Source: Alphaproteobacteria bacterium | GTDB taxonomy: Bacteria; Pseudomonadota; Alphaproteobacteria; Rhodobacterales; Rhodobacteraceae | DNA: 43,680 bases | Reading direction: 5' to 3' | NCBI GenBank assembly: GCA_003697125.1 | Contig: RFGB01000095.1 | Span: 1 to 43,680 of the forward strand | Shown here: piece after piece, positions 34,190 through 42,803 of the stretch | How the letters are laid out: each line of letters begins with the position of its first letter | Position numbering within the stretch: position 1 is the first letter of the stretch | Position numbers and translations under genes: made by a program | The notes under the pieces: model-generated | The model's input: only the letters and a program-made list of their open reading frames with translations | What the model was told of the DNA's origin: nothing | The model's database searches: none

Positions 34190-36734
34190 TGACGATGCGC
34201 CCCGGCACGACGATCAGCTTCTTCGGCTGCCCGCCGTCGAGCCATTTGCGCACCGCCGGGTCGGCCAGGACCGCCGCCTCGATCGCGGCGCGGTCGGCGT
34301 CGGGCGCGACGCTGATCTCGGCCCGGCGCTTGCCGTTGATCTGGACCGGCAGGGTGATCGTCTCGGCGGCGAGAAGGGCCGGGTCGGCCTCGGGCCAGGG
34401 GGCGTCGGTCACGAAGCCCTCCCCCCCCAGCAGATGCCAGACCTCCTCGGCAAGATGCGGGGTCATCGGCTGCATCAGCTGTGCCATGACCTTCATCGCC
34501 GCCACGCGGTCGGGACCGGGGGCGCGCGACTTCGCCACCGCATTGGTCAGGCTGTGCAGGGCGGCGATCGCCTTGTTGAAGGCGAATCCCTCGATCGCCT
34601 CGGTCACCTCGGCGATTGCCCGATGCACCGCGCGGGCAAGCTCGGGCGCCTCACCGGGCACGCCGGGGCCGGCATCGCGCGCCTCCTCGGCCAGCCGCCA
34701 GACGCGCTGCAGATGCCGCCAGGCCGCATCCGCGCCGGCGGCGGTCCATTCCACGTCCCGGTCGGGCGGGCTGTCGGACATGACGAACCAGCGCGCGGTG
34801 TCGGCGCCGTACTGGTCGACGATGTCGGCGGGGTCGACGACGTTCTTCTTCGACTTCGACATCTTGACCGACGGTCCCACCGTGACCGGGGTGCCGTCGC
34901 GCAGCGTGACGCCGTTTTCGCCGCGGACCACCTCCTCGGGGGAATGCCAGCGGACCCGGCCGGCGGAATCGGTGGTGGCGTAGGTCTCGTGCGTCACCAT
35001 CCCCTGGGTGAACAGGGCGGTGAAGGGTTCGGCGCATTTCCCGGGCAGATGGCCGGTGGCGATCATCGCCCGGGCGAAGAAGCGCGAGTAGAGCAGGTGC
35101 AGGATCGCATGTTCCACCCCGCCGATATACTGGTCGACATTCATCCAGTAGGCGACCTCCTCGGCCACCGTCGGGGTTCCGGCCCGGGGCGCGGTGAAGC
35201 GGGCGTAATACCACGACGAGTCGACGAAGGTGTCCATGGTGTCGGTCTCGCGCCGGGCGGGGCGGCCGCAGGCGGGGCAGGGGCAGTGCTTCCAGCTCGG
35301 GTGCCAGTCCAGCGCGTTGCCCGGCCGGTCGAAGGTCGCATCCTCGGGCAGCAGGACCGGCAGGTTCTCGCGCCGCTCGGGCACGATGCCGCAGCTGTCG
35401 CAATGCACCACCGGGATCGGGCAGCCCCAGAAGCGCTGGCGGCTGATTCCCCAGTCGCGCAGGCGGTATTTCACCACGCCGCGCCCCCAGCCGCCCGATT
35501 CGGCCAGGGCGATCGCCTCTTCGACCGCGGCGTCGCCGGTCATCGCGCGGGGTTCGCCCGAAACCGGGCGCAGATAGAACACCGTCTCGGTCCTCGGCGG
35601 CACGAAGGCCTCGGCCCCCACCCTGTCGGCGCCGCCCGGGGGGGTGAAGACGGCGCGCACCGGCAGGCCGTATTTTCGCGCGAAGTCGAGGTCGCGCTGG
35701 TCATGGGCGGGGCAGCCGAAGATGGCCCCGGTGCCGTAGTCCATCAGGATGAAATTGGCGATCCAGACCGGCAGCTCCCAGTCGGGGTCCAGCGGATGGA
35801 CCACGCGGATGCCGGTGTCGATGCCCTTCTTCTCGGCGGTCTCCAGCGCCTCTTCCGAGGTTCCGATGCGCCGGCATTCGGCGCAGAAGGCGGCGATGCG
35901 CGGGTCGGCGGCTTCCAGCGCCCGGGCGAGCGGATGGTCGGGCGAGATCGCCGCGAAGCTCGCCCCCATCAGCGTGTCGGGCCGGGTGGTGTAGACCTCC
36001 AGCGTCTCGAACCCCGCCGGCGCGCCGCGGGTGGCGAAGGCGAACTGCAGGCCCCGGCTGCGGCCGATCCAGTTGCGCTGCATCAGGCGCACCTTCTCGG
36101 GCCAGCCGGGCAGATCGTCCAGCGCCGCGAGGAGCTCCTCGGCATAGTCCGAGATGCGGAAGAACCACTGCGTCAGCTCGCGCCGTTCCACCGGCGCGCC
36201 GGACCGCCAGCCCTTGCCGTCGATGACCTGTTCATTGGCCAGCACGGTCATGTCGACCGGGTCCCAGTTGACGACGCTGGCCTTGCGGTAGACGAGACCC
36301 CTGTCGAGGAAGTCGAGGAACAGCGCCTGCTGGCAGGCATAGTATTCGGGGTCGCAGGTGGCCAGTTCGCGCGACCAGTCCAGCGACAGGCCCAGAAGCT
36401 TCATCTGGGCGCGCATGTCGGCGATGTTGCGGTAGGTCCAGACCCTGGGATCGATGCCTTGGGCCATGGCGGCGTTCTCGGCCGGCAGGCCGAAGGCGTC
36501 CCAGCCCATGGGATGCAGCACGTTGAAGCCGCGCGCGCGCTTGTAGCGGGCGATCAGGTCGCCCATGGTGTAGTTGCGGACATGGCCCATGTGGATGCGC
36601 CCCGAGGGGTAGGGGAACATCTCGAGCACGTAGTATTTCGACCGCGCCGGATCGCGGCGGGCGCGGAACAGGCCCGCCTCCTCCCAGGCGCGCTGCCATT
36701 TCGGTTCGACCTCTCGCGCGTTGTAGCGCACCAT
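34176..36734 (-). CDS. leuS: Leucyl-tRNA synthetase
   Basis: This enzyme charges tRNA-Leu. The 852-residue class Ia synthetase has the HIGH-type motif HMGH (48-51, in [14 protein letters not shown]) and the KMSKS loop (624-628). The CP1 editing domain (about 225-425) contains the Thr-rich loop TTRPDTLMG (249-257) and conserved [15 protein letters not shown] Cys-rich zinc knuckle lies around 445-489 (CDSCG and CPCPACG). Length and motifs are complete. It is the second gene of the DUF3576-leuS-lptE-holA operon, 73 nt after DUF3576. Confidence 0.97.
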   Translation of the reverse strand: MVRYNAREVEPKWQRAWEEAGLFRARRDPARSKYYVLEMFPYPSGRIHMGHVRNYTMGDLIARYKRARGFNVLHPMGWDAFGLPAENAAMAQGIDPRVWTYRNIADMRAQMKLLGLSLDWSRELATCDPEYYACQQALFLDFLDRGLVYRKASVVNWDPVDMTVLANEQVIDGKGWRSGAPVERRELTQWFFRISDYAEELLAALDDLPGWPEKVRLMQRNWIGRSRGLQFAFATRGAPAGFETLEVYTTRPDTLMGASFAAISPDHPLARALEAADPRIAAFCAECRRIGTSEEALETAEKKGIDTGIRVVHPLDPDWELPVWIANFILMDYGTGAIFGCPAHDQRDLDFARKYGLPVRAVFTPPGGADRVGAEAFVPPRTETVFYLRPVSGEPRAMTGDAAVEEAIALAESGGWGRGVVKYRLRDWGISRQRFWGCPIPVVHCDSCGIVPERRENLPVLLPEDATFDRPGNALDWHPSWKHCPCPACGRPARRETDTMDTFVDSSWYYARFTAPRAGTPTVAEEVAYWMNVDQYIGGVEHAILHLLYSRFFARAMIATGHLPGKCAEPFTALFTQGMVTHETYATTDSAGRVRWHSPEEVVRGENGVTLRDGTPVTVGPSVKMSKSKKNVVDPADIVDQYGADTARWFVMSDSPPDRDVEWTAAGADAAWRHLQRVWRLAEEARDAGPGVPGEAPELARAVHRAIAEVTEAIEGFAFNKAIAALHSLTNAVAKSRAPGPDRVAAMKVMAQLMQPMTPHLAEEVWHLLGGEGFVTDAPWPEADPALLAAETITLPVQINGKRRAEISVAPDADRAAIEAAVLADPAVRKWLDGGQPKKLIVVPGRIVNVVV

Positions 36735-36807
36735 CTGCGGCTCCCGATCTGTCCCGGACGGCCGTCCTAGCCGCGCCGCAGCCCGATTTCAACGCCGGCC
36801 GCGCCGG

Positions 36808-37365
36808 TCAGCCGCGCGCCTCGCGCTCGGCAATCCGCAGCTGGCGCGCCCGGGTCAGGATCGCATCCTCGATCCGCCGCGGCAGCTCGGCCGCCACCGG
36901 CGCCGACTGCCAGCCGCCGTCGCGGCCCCGCACCTCGCGGAACACCGCGACGCGCAGCGTCTCCGGCGTCAGGCGCGCGTCGGAGATATAGACGGTGACC
37001 TTGAAGCGCTCCGGCCCGTCGGGGCCCTGGGCGGCGGTGCCCCAGTCGGTGACGATCACGCCCGAGAACGGGTCGGTGGAGGCGAGGGGCAGGAAGGAGA
37101 GGGTATCGAGCGCGGCGCGCCACAGATGCTTGTTGACGCGCAGGTTCTGGCCGGTGCCCGGGTCGGTGCCGTTGTCGCGGAACAGGTCGCCGATGGTGGA
37201 TGCGTCGGTGCCCAGCGTGTCGTCGCCAAGCCCGCGCGCCGCGCGCTCGGTCCGGGTCAGCGGACGCTCGCCGGGGGCGTTGTTCTCTCCGCAGGCGGCA
37301 AGCAGCGCCAGCGCCGCCACCATGCCCGCCCATGCGGCTCGCCCGAGCCTTCCTGCCCGCTCCAT
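36808..37365 (-). CDS. DUF3576-family lipoprotein
   Basis: This 185-residue envelope protein has a lipoprotein signal with lipobox LAAC (Cys25), then the DUF3576 domain: TIGDLFRDNGTDPGTGQNLRVNKHLWRAALDTLSFLPLASTDPFSGVIVTDW, with a C-terminal helix ending in ARQLRIAEREARG. The function is unknown, but the gene stands upstream of leuS-lptE in many alphaproteobacteria, which suggests an envelope role. The ATG at 37365 gives a normal lipoprotein signal; an in-frame start at 37398 would add 11 residues. Confidence 0.88.
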   Translation of the reverse strand: MERAGRLGRAAWAGMVAALALLAACGENNAPGERPLTRTERAARGLGDDTLGTDASTIGDLFRDNGTDPGTGQNLRVNKHLWRAALDTLSFLPLASTDPFSGVIVTDWGTAAQGPDGPERFKVTVYISDARLTPETLRVAVFREVRGRDGGWQSAPVAAELPRRIEDAILTRARQLRIAEREARG

Positions 37366-37401
37366 CTTCGCCCCGTGCCCCCTGCGGTTGCTCCGCACAC
37401 C

Positions 37402-37430
37402 CTCTTAGCGGTGATGTGCCGCCGGAACAA
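37402..37430 (-). promoter_or_regulatory. Predicted promoter of DUF3576-leuS-lptE-holA
   Basis: On the minus strand, TTGTTC (37430-37425) and TAAGAG (37407-37402) are separated by 17 nt. The transcript would start about 30 nt before the ATG at 37365. Confidence 0.5.
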
Positions 37431-37503
37431 GCGCTTGGGCGGGGCATCACTGTGGCAGGCCGGATACAGTTCCCGCCGAGATTCCGCCAAAATCGCTTCC
37501 CGC

Positions 37504-37532
37504 TTGACCGTGCAGGGGCTTTCTCGGAATTT
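37504..37532 (+). promoter_or_regulatory. Predicted porin promoter
   Basis: TTGACC (37504-37509), a 17-nt spacer and GAATTT (37527-37532) give a start at about 37539 and a leader of about 50 nt. The leader contains CCGGGCCTGTCCGGGCCGGG, which can fold, and then the ribosome site ACGAGGGACACC before the ATG. Confidence 0.6.
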
Positions 37533-37590
37533 TCCCTCGTTCCACCCGGGCCTGTCCGGGCCGGGCAACCCGAAACCTACGAGGGACACC

Positions 37591-38550
37591 ATGAAGAAAC
37601 TGCTCTTCGCCTCGACCGCGCTGGTGGCGGCCTCCGTCGCTTCGACCACCCTTGCGGCGGAAAGGATCACCGGCTCGGTCGGTGGTTACATGATGATCGG
37701 CCTGGTCTACCAGGACAATGGCAGCGACCCCGAGCTGGGCGTCCTGCGCGACGGTGAAATCTTCCTGCAGTGGAAGGGCACCTCGGACAACGGCCTGACC
37801 TTCGACGGCCGGGTCGAGCTGGAGGCCTTCACCACCGCCGACCAGATCGACGAGAACTGGGCCCGCGTCTCGGGCTCCTGGGGCGCGATCAAGATCGGCT
37901 CCGACGACTCGGCCTCGGAAGATCATGAGCGCGGCATCTTCTACGGCCCCGGCGCCCGCACCGGCTATTTCGACAGCTTCTATTCGACGCTGTTCTCGTC
38001 GAACGCCGGCGACGTGCCGATGATCCGCTACACCACCCCGAACTTCTCGGGCTTCTCGGCCTCGGTCGACTGGGCGCCCAACCAGAACGCCGACGGCGCG
38101 CTGGATGGCGGCCTGGTGTTCGGCACGAACCAGCAGCGCTGGTCGATCGGCGCGTCGTGGGACGGCGAGTTCAACGGCGTTTCGGTCGGCATCGGCGCCG
38201 GCTATCTGTGGGCCGAACGTCCGGTGAACGACTTCACCACCTGGCATGTCGGCGCCCAGATCGGCTATCAGGGCTTCTCGCTCGGCGTGCACTTCGACTC
38301 GGCCGGCAATGCCGGTGTCGAGGATGACGGCGCCCTGGCGGTCGGCCTGAAGTATGAGACCGGGCCCTGGACCTTCGGCGGCGGCGTGGCCTTCGACACC
38401 GCCGGCCCCGACAACGTCAACTGGGGCGTGTGGGTCACCTATGCGCTGGCGCCCGGCGTGACCGCCACCCTCGGCTATGAGGGCAATGACGACAATGTGC
38501 CCGGCGGCTTCGACACCACCGTGTCGGCCTATCTGCGCATGGGCTTCTGA
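37591..38550 (+). CDS. Outer-membrane porin, Rhodobacter type
   Basis: This general diffusion porin has 319 residues. A Sec signal peptide (MKKLLFASTALVAASVASTTLA, cleavage before AERITG) is followed by a 16-stranded beta-barrel sequence. Alternating strands such as GLTFDGRVELEAF and SWGAIKIGSDD are visible, and the protein ends in a terminal Phe (LRMGF) for BAM recognition. The acidic, Gly- and Asn-rich loops are typical. The barrel is of the Rhodobacter capsulatus porin class. Codon use is biased to C-ending codons, with a strong promoter and a classic terminator, which suggests high expression. Confidence 0.9.
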   Translation: MKKLLFASTALVAASVASTTLAAERITGSVGGYMMIGLVYQDNGSDPELGVLRDGEIFLQWKGTSDNGLTFDGRVELEAFTTADQIDENWARVSGSWGAIKIGSDDSASEDHERGIFYGPGARTGYFDSFYSTLFSSNAGDVPMIRYTTPNFSGFSASVDWAPNQNADGALDGGLVFGTNQQRWSIGASWDGEFNGVSVGIGAGYLWAERPVNDFTTWHVGAQIGYQGFSLGVHFDSAGNAGVEDDGALAVGLKYETGPWTFGGGVAFDTAGPDNVNWGVWVTYALAPGVTATLGYEGNDDNVPGGFDTTVSAYLRMGF

Positions 38551-38570
38551 TCCGGCCCTGCCGGAGCGGA

Positions 38571-38601
38571 GGGGAGCGGGCCGCGTGCCCGCTCCCCTTT
38601 T
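38571..38601 (+). terminator. Intrinsic terminator of the porin gene
   Basis: GGGGAGCGGGC (38571-38581) pairs perfectly with GCCCGCTCCCC (38587-38597) around a 5-nt loop, followed by TTTTCCTTT. This is the clearest Rho-independent terminator in the window. Confidence 0.9.
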
Positions 38602-38632
38602 CCTTTCGGGCGGCATCGCGGTGGATGGCCCC

Positions 38633-39286
38633 ATGTCACTCGCCGATATCCTTTCCCGGATCGAGGCGGCCCGGGCGCGCAGCGGCGCCGGGCCGGTCGA
38701 ACTGATCGCCGTGTCGAAGATGCAGCCGCTGGCGCGGATCCGCGCGGTGCTGGACCAGGGCCACCGCCTGTTCGGAGAGAACCGGGTGCAGGAGGCCGCG
38801 GGGCGCTGGCCGGCGCTGCGCGCGGACTATCCCGGCATCACGCTGCATCTGATCGGCCCGCTGCAGACCAACAAGGTGCGCCAGGCGCTGGAGCTGTTCG
38901 ACGTCATCCAGACGCTGGACCGCGACCGTCTCGCCCGCAAGCTGGCCGACGCGGCGCAGGCGCGGGGCGCGTGCCCGCCGCTCTTCGTGCAGGTCAACAC
39001 CGGCGCCGAGCCGCAGAAGGCCGGTATCCTGCCCGAATCGGCCGACGCCTTCATCGCCGCCGTCCGCCGGGACTATCAGCTGCCGGTGGTGGGCCTGATG
39101 TGCATCCCGCCGGTGGATCAGGATCCGGTGCCGCATTTCCGGCTGCTGCGCCAGATCGCGCGGCGCAACGGGCTCGCGGGCCTGTCGATGGGCATGAGCG
39201 CGGATTTCGAGACCGCCATCGCCGAGGGCGCGACCCATGTGCGGATCGGCTCGGCGCTGTTCGGCGATCGCGAGGCGGCGGGCTGA
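38633..39286 (+). CDS. yggS: PLP homeostasis protein (YggS/PLPBP family)
   Basis: This pyridoxal-5'-phosphate-binding protein balances B6 vitamers and amino- and keto-acid pools; it has no known catalysis. The 217-residue single-domain TIM-barrel has the PLP Lys in LIAVSKMQ (Lys29), the conserved FGENRVQEA, HLIGPLQTNK, GLMCIPP, and the phosphate-binding end LSMGMSADFETAIAEGATHVRIGSALFG. The ATG at 38633 gives the standard length. It lies downstream of the porin terminator and converges on the transpeptidase-fold gene with only 1 nt between stops. Confidence 0.93.
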   Translation: MSLADILSRIEAARARSGAGPVELIAVSKMQPLARIRAVLDQGHRLFGENRVQEAAGRWPALRADYPGITLHLIGPLQTNKVRQALELFDVIQTLDRDRLARKLADAAQARGACPPLFVQVNTGAEPQKAGILPESADAFIAAVRRDYQLPVVGLMCIPPVDQDPVPHFRLLRQIARRNGLAGLSMGMSADFETAIAEGATHVRIGSALFGDREAAG

Positions 39287-39287
39287 C

Positions 39288-39788
39288 TCAGCCCGCCACC
39301 AGCACCCGGCTGCGCGGCGTCCAGCGCGCCAGCACCCAGATCAGATCCGCCCGGTCCAGCGCGATGCAGCCTGCGGTCGGGTGGCGCGGCGCCCGCCAGA
39401 CATGCAGGAAGATCGCGCTGCCCGCGCCTGCGCGGGTCGGCGCGCGGTTGAAGTCCAGCACCGCGACCAGGTCGTAGAGCGGATCGGGGCGCATCAGCCG
39501 CTCATGCCCGAAGCGGTGCGGCAGCCGCACCGGACCGTTATAGGCCGGATCGGCGGGGTCGTCGGACCACCCCTCGCCGGGCCCGATCGGACGGCAGGGC
39601 AGGATGGTGGCCGGCCGGGCGATCCGGTCGGCGCGCCACAGCACGCATTCGATGCCGAAGACGCCGGCGGGGGTGATGCCGTCGCCCTCGCGCCGCTTGG
39701 CGCCGATGCCGCCACGGCCGGTCGCGCAGGGCAGGCTGCGGCCGAGGAATCGCGCCCCCCAGCGCCCGACGCGCAGATCCGCCCTCAC
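39288..39788 (-). CDS. L,D-transpeptidase-fold (YkuD) protein without signal peptide
   Basis: This 166-residue protein consists only of a YkuD catalytic domain. The catalytic residues are His129 (FLHVWR) and Cys141 (PTAGCIAL), in the H-x11-C spacing of the family. A conserved N-terminal part [19 protein letters not shown] precedes them. YkuD enzymes form 3-3 peptidoglycan cross-links or anchor lipoproteins in the periplasm, but no signal peptide or membrane helix is visible at [16 protein letters not shown]. The start overlaps the ribA stop by 4 nt. Non-classical export, a cytoplasmic role, or an unrecognised start are open possibilities. Confidence 0.83.
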   Translation of the reverse strand: MRADLRVGRWGARFLGRSLPCATGRGGIGAKRREGDGITPAGVFGIECVLWRADRIARPATILPCRPIGPGEGWSDDPADPAYNGPVRLPHRFGHERLMRPDPLYDLVAVLDFNRAPTRAGAGSAIFLHVWRAPRHPTAGCIALDRADLIWVLARWTPRSRVLVAG

Positions 39789-40879
39789 AGGTCGTGCCCG
39801 CTCTTCGCCGCCTTGACCGCCAGATAGCCGGCATTGTGCGGGTTGCGGCCCACGCGCAGCCCGACCCGCTCGCTCACCGCCACCCCCGCGGCCTGCATCA
39901 TCGCCACCTTGCGCGGATTGTTGGTCAGAAGCCGCACCCGCGTGACCCCCATCCGCTTCAGGATCTCGGCCCCGATGCGGAAGTCGCGCTCGTCATCCTC
40001 GAAACCCAGCCGGTGATTGGCCTCGACCGTGTCAAAGCCCTGATCCTGCAGCGAATAGGCGCGCATCTTGTTGGCCAGCCCGATGCCGCGCCCCTCCTGG
40101 TTCAGATAGAGCAGGATTCCCGCCCCGGCCTCGGCGATCTGGGCCAGCGCCGCGCGCAGCTGCGGGCCGCAGTCGCATTTCAGGCTGCCGATCACGTCGC
40201 CGGTGAAGCAGGCGGAATGCAGCCGCGCCAGGACCGGCCGCGAGCGGTCCGGGGTGCCGATCTCCACCGCGTAATGCTCCTCGCCGCCGGAAAGCGGGCG
40301 GAACACATGCACCCGGCCCGCCTCGGACACCGCAAGGGGCACCCGCGCCGCCGAGACCGGCATCAGGTCCGAGCAATCCGATCGCGCCACCGCCAGATCG
40401 GCGCCGGTGACCAGCGTCAGCCCCAGCCGGGCGGCCAGCGCGCCGATGTCGCCGCCGACGGTCGCCACCACCGCGGCGGGCAGAAGCTGCGCCTGCTTTG
40501 CCAGCAGCACCGCGATGCGGTGCAGGCTCGAATCGCCGCCGCGCCGGGTGGCATAGGGCCCCTTCAGCGGCGCGTCGAGATCGCGCGACGGGTCGGCGGT
40601 GGCCCGGACCCAGCGGATGCCGGCATCATCGGGCAGGACGATGCGCGCGACGTCACCGTCATAGGCCCGCGCCCGCAGCGTGGCGGCGCGCCGGCCGGTG
40701 ACCACCAGATCGATCGTGCCCCCCAGCGCGCGCAGATCGGCCAGCCGATCGGCGGCAAGCGTCTCGGCCGCGGCGGCCAGCGCCCCGTGCGGCCCGGCCC
40801 GCAGCGCAACCGGCAGGCCAAGGCGAAGGTCGTGGCGCGCGCGCGCAAGGCGCTCCTCGGCCGTGGGTGACAGACTCAT
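39785..40879 (-). CDS. ribA: GTP cyclohydrolase II with N-terminal extension
   Basis: This enzyme catalyses the first step of riboflavin synthesis from GTP. The 364-residue protein has a C-terminal RibA domain (about 178-364) with zinc cysteines Cys224, 235 and 237 ([15 protein letters not shown]), the GTP-binding NQEGRGIGL (260-268), and LLTNNPRK (318-324). The first ~175 residues are an additional domain, about twice the size of E. coli RibA in total; it resembles the GTP_CH_N type rather than active DHBP synthase. The ATG at 40879 is used. It is coupled by a 4-nt overlap to the L,D-transpeptidase-fold gene. No FMN riboswitch is seen upstream. Confidence 0.92.
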   Translation of the reverse strand: MSLSPTAEERLARARHDLRLGLPVALRAGPHGALAAAAETLAADRLADLRALGGTIDLVVTGRRAATLRARAYDGDVARIVLPDDAGIRWVRATADPSRDLDAPLKGPYATRRGGDSSLHRIAVLLAKQAQLLPAAVVATVGGDIGALAARLGLTLVTGADLAVARSDCSDLMPVSAARVPLAVSEAGRVHVFRPLSGGEEHYAVEIGTPDRSRPVLARLHSACFTGDVIGSLKCDCGPQLRAALAQIAEAGAGILLYLNQEGRGIGLANKMRAYSLQDQGFDTVEANHRLGFEDDERDFRIGAEILKRMGVTRVRLLTNNPRKVAMMQAAGVAVSERVGLRVGRNPHNAGYLAVKAAKSGHDL

Positions 40880-40909
40880 CGCGACCCGATCCCCCCGCTG
40901 ACTGCCGCC

Positions 40910-40938
40910 GGTATACGCCCGCCACCGTCGCGATGAAA
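40910..40938 (-). promoter_or_regulatory. Predicted ribA promoter
   Basis: On the minus strand, TTTCAT (40938-40933) and TATACC (40915-40910) are separated by 17 nt, giving a leader of about 25 nt before the ATG at 40879. Confidence 0.45.
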
Positions 40939-40974
40939 CATTTCCCGCCCCGACAACACAGCTGCGTGAGCCCC

Positions 40975-40992
40975 GCCGCAACCGCTTGCGGC
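40975..40992 (+). other. Small hairpin between ribA and the response regulator gene
   Basis: GCCGCAA (40975-40981) and GCGG-ending TTGCGGC (40986-40992) are perfect 7-bp arms with a CCGC loop. It lies in the divergent intergenic region and overlaps the -35 proposed for the regulator gene, so it could be an operator. Confidence 0.35.
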
Positions 40993-41013
40993 CGGGCGCA
41001 TCGGGCCAAATCT
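40986..41013 (+). promoter_or_regulatory. Weak candidate promoter of the response regulator gene
   Basis: TTGCGG (40986-40991), a 16-nt spacer and AAATCT (41008-41013) would start the mRNA about 23 nt before the ATG at 41043. The -10 is a poor match. Confidence 0.35.
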
Positions 41014-41042
41014 GCGAAGGAAGGCAAGAGGGAGCAGACGAG

Positions 41043-41729
41043 ATGGCCGCATTGCGCAAGATCCTGCTGGTCGATGACGATGCCGAGCTGCGCGAGGCGC
41101 TGGCCGATCAGCTGGTGCTGACCGATGATTTCGACGTCTTCGAGGCGGGCACCGCCGCCGAGGCGCTTGAGAAGGCGAAGGTGGAGCCGCACGATCTGGT
41201 CATCCTCGATGTCGGCCTGCCCGACATGGACGGCCGCGAGCTGTGCCGGATCATGCGCAAGCAGGGCGTCCGCTGCCCGGTGATCATGCTGACCGGCCAC
41301 GCATCGGACGCGGACACGATCCTGGGCCTCGAATCGGGGGCGAACGACTATGTCGCCAAGCCGTTCCGGTTCCCGGTACTGCTGGCGCGGATCCGTGCCC
41401 AGCTGCGCCAGCACGAGCAGAGCGAGGACGCGGTCTTCACCATAGGCCCCTACACCTTCCGTCCGGCCATGAAGCTGCTGATCGACGAGAAGGAGCGCAA
41501 GATCCGGCTGACCGAGAAGGAGACCAACATCCTGAAGTTCCTCTACCGCGCCGGCGACCGGGTGGTGGGGCGCGACGTGCTGCTGCACGAGGTCTGGGGC
41601 TACAATGCCGGCGTGACCACCCACACGCTGGAGACGCATATCTACCGCCTGCGGCAGAAGATCGAGCCCGACCCCTCCAACGCCCGGATCCTGGTCACCG
41701 AACCGGGGGGATACCGGCTGATTCCCTGA
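41043..41729 (+). CDS. OmpR/PhoB-family response regulator, CenR-like
   Basis: This two-component transcription factor has 228 residues. The receiver domain (about 5-118) has the acidic pocket DDD (11-13), phospho-acceptor Asp56 ([13 protein letters not shown]), and Thr/Lys positions in MLTGHAS and YVAKPF. A winged-helix domain (about 130-228) includes [21 protein letters not shown] and the recognition segment [16 protein letters not shown]. The link sequence [22 protein letters not shown] strongly resembles CenR, an essential envelope regulator of alphaproteobacteria. No kinase gene is adjacent, as is usual for that system. The ATG follows GAGGGAG. Confidence 0.88.
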   Translation: MAALRKILLVDDDAELREALADQLVLTDDFDVFEAGTAAEALEKAKVEPHDLVILDVGLPDMDGRELCRIMRKQGVRCPVIMLTGHASDADTILGLESGANDYVAKPFRFPVLLARIRAQLRQHEQSEDAVFTIGPYTFRPAMKLLIDEKERKIRLTEKETNILKFLYRAGDRVVGRDVLLHEVWGYNAGVTTHTLETHIYRLRQKIEPDPSNARILVTEPGGYRLIP

Positions 41730-41789
41730 AATCTGTGATCAACTTGTCACGGGTTCGGCGGATTCTTGCCGATCGCGGCGGCGGAAACC

Positions 41790-41818
41790 TTGCTTTTTGG
41801 GCGATTCGCGCCGATCTT
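41790..41818 (+). promoter_or_regulatory. Predicted promoter of the candidate small RNA
   Basis: TTGCTT (41790-41795), a 17-nt spacer and GATCTT (41813-41818) predict a start near 41825, before the first hairpin. The -10 is a weak match. Confidence 0.4.
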
Positions 41819-41824
41819 CCGGCT

Positions 41825-41944
41825 ACGGACGACTTCCCCAGGTTCGATCCGTGGGGCTGGTTCCCCTACCCCCTCTTTCACGGGAACCGGCCAGCCCTCG
41901 CAGAAGGGTAGGCCCGGCGGTCCCCAGCCGCCGGGCTTCTTCTT
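41825..41944 (+). ncRNA. Candidate small RNA with C-rich loop and intrinsic terminator
   Basis: The 269-nt gap between the response regulator and xth holds three successive hairpins. The first is CCCCA/TGGGG (41836-41856). The second is an 11-bp stem, GGCTGGTTCCC (41855-41865) with GGGAACCGGCC (41882-41892). The third is a 9-bp terminator stem, GCCCGGCGG/CCGCCGGGC (41912-41936), followed by TTCTTCTT. The 16-nt loop of the second hairpin includes ACCCCCTCTTT, the kind of pyrimidine-rich loop that alphaproteobacterial sRNAs use against ribosome sites. It could also be a processed 3' UTR of the regulator mRNA. No reading frame of note lies within it. Confidence 0.5.
41912..41944 (+). terminator. 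Intrinsic terminator before xth
   Basis: A 9-bp perfect GC stem (41912-41920 with 41928-41936, loop TCCCCAG) is followed by TTCTTCTTG. It stands 183 nt after the response-regulator stop and 55 nt before xth, so it ends either the candidate sRNA or a long 3' UTR. Confidence 0.65.
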
Positions 41945-41998
41945 GACCAGGCCCGCGCCGCCAGGCAGAACCGCGCCCAGCCCGACAGGCCCGGACCG

Positions 41999-42796
41999 AT
42001 GACCCTGACCGTCTGCAGCTGGAACATCAATTCGCTTCGCCTGCGCGAGGGGCTGGTGCGCCGGCTGCTGGAGCGTGAGCGCCCCGACATCCTGTGCCTT
42101 CAGGAACTGAAGGGCCGTGCCGAGCGCCTGCCGCTCGGCGCCTTCGCCGATCTGGGCTATCGCTGGGTCGTGGCGCGCACCCAGAAGGGCTATAACGGTG
42201 TGGCGATCATCTCCCGGATACCGGTCGAGGATGCCGGGCACCACGATTTCTGCGCGCTGGGCGATGCGCGCCATGTCGCCGCCCGCCTGCCCGGCGGCAT
42301 CGTGATCGAGAATTTCTATGTCCCCGCGGGGGGCGACATTCCCGACCCGGAGGCGAACCCGAAATTCGACCACAAGCTGCGCTTCCTGCGCGAGATGGCC
42401 GCGCGCTGCGCCGCGGCCCCGCCCCGGGCGACGATCCTGGCGGGCGATCTGAACATCGCCCCGCGCGAGGATGACGTCTGGTCGCACCGCCAGCTGCTCG
42501 ACGTGGTGTCGCACACCCCGGTCGAGGTCGCGCATCTCGACGCGGTGGCACGGGCAGGCGGCTGGGCCGACGTGATCCGGACGCTTCAGCCGGAAGGCCG
42601 CCTCTATTCCTGGTGGTCCTACCGCGCGCGCGACTGGGACGCATCGGATCGCGGCCGGCGGCTCGACCATGTCTGGGCCAGCCCCGACCTGATCGGCCGC
42701 GCGCGCGGCTGGCGGATCCTGCGCGAGGCGCGCGGCTGGGAACAGCCTTCCGACCATGCGCCGGTGCTGGCCAGCTTCGATCTCGACCCGGCCTGA
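41999..42796 (+). CDS. xth: Exodeoxyribonuclease III
   Basis: This is an AP endonuclease and 3'-repair exonuclease of base-excision repair. The 265-residue protein shows the full exonuclease/endonuclease/phosphatase set: Asn9 and Asn11 (WNINSLR), Glu36 (CLQELK), Tyr in NFYVPAGG, the GDLNIAP motif, RLDHVWAS and the catalytic SDHAPV near the end. All catalytic residues are intact. It is preceded by a terminator and no strong ribosome site (CCCGACAGGCCCGGACCG). It converges on lolA with 7 nt between stops. Confidence 0.94.
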   Translation: MTLTVCSWNINSLRLREGLVRRLLERERPDILCLQELKGRAERLPLGAFADLGYRWVVARTQKGYNGVAIISRIPVEDAGHHDFCALGDARHVAARLPGGIVIENFYVPAGGDIPDPEANPKFDHKLRFLREMAARCAAAPPRATILAGDLNIAPREDDVWSHRQLLDVVSHTPVEVAHLDAVARAGGWADVIRTLQPEGRLYSWWSYRARDWDASDRGRRLDHVWASPDLIGRARGWRILREARGWEQPSDHAPVLASFDLDPA

Positions 42797-42803
42797 ACCG
42801 GAT

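Noticed and set aside
34038-36770. A plus-strand reading frame of about 910 codons
   Set aside because: It is antisense to leuS, whose HIGH, editing and KMSKS motifs are complete on the minus strand.
40880-41042. FMN riboswitch upstream of ribA
   Set aside because: The ribA leader is only about 25 nt from the predicted start, and none of the conserved RFN-element blocks are seen.
41825-41944. 6S RNA
   Set aside because: The structure is three separate hairpins, not a long rod with a central bubble, and the usual neighbours of 6S RNA are absent.
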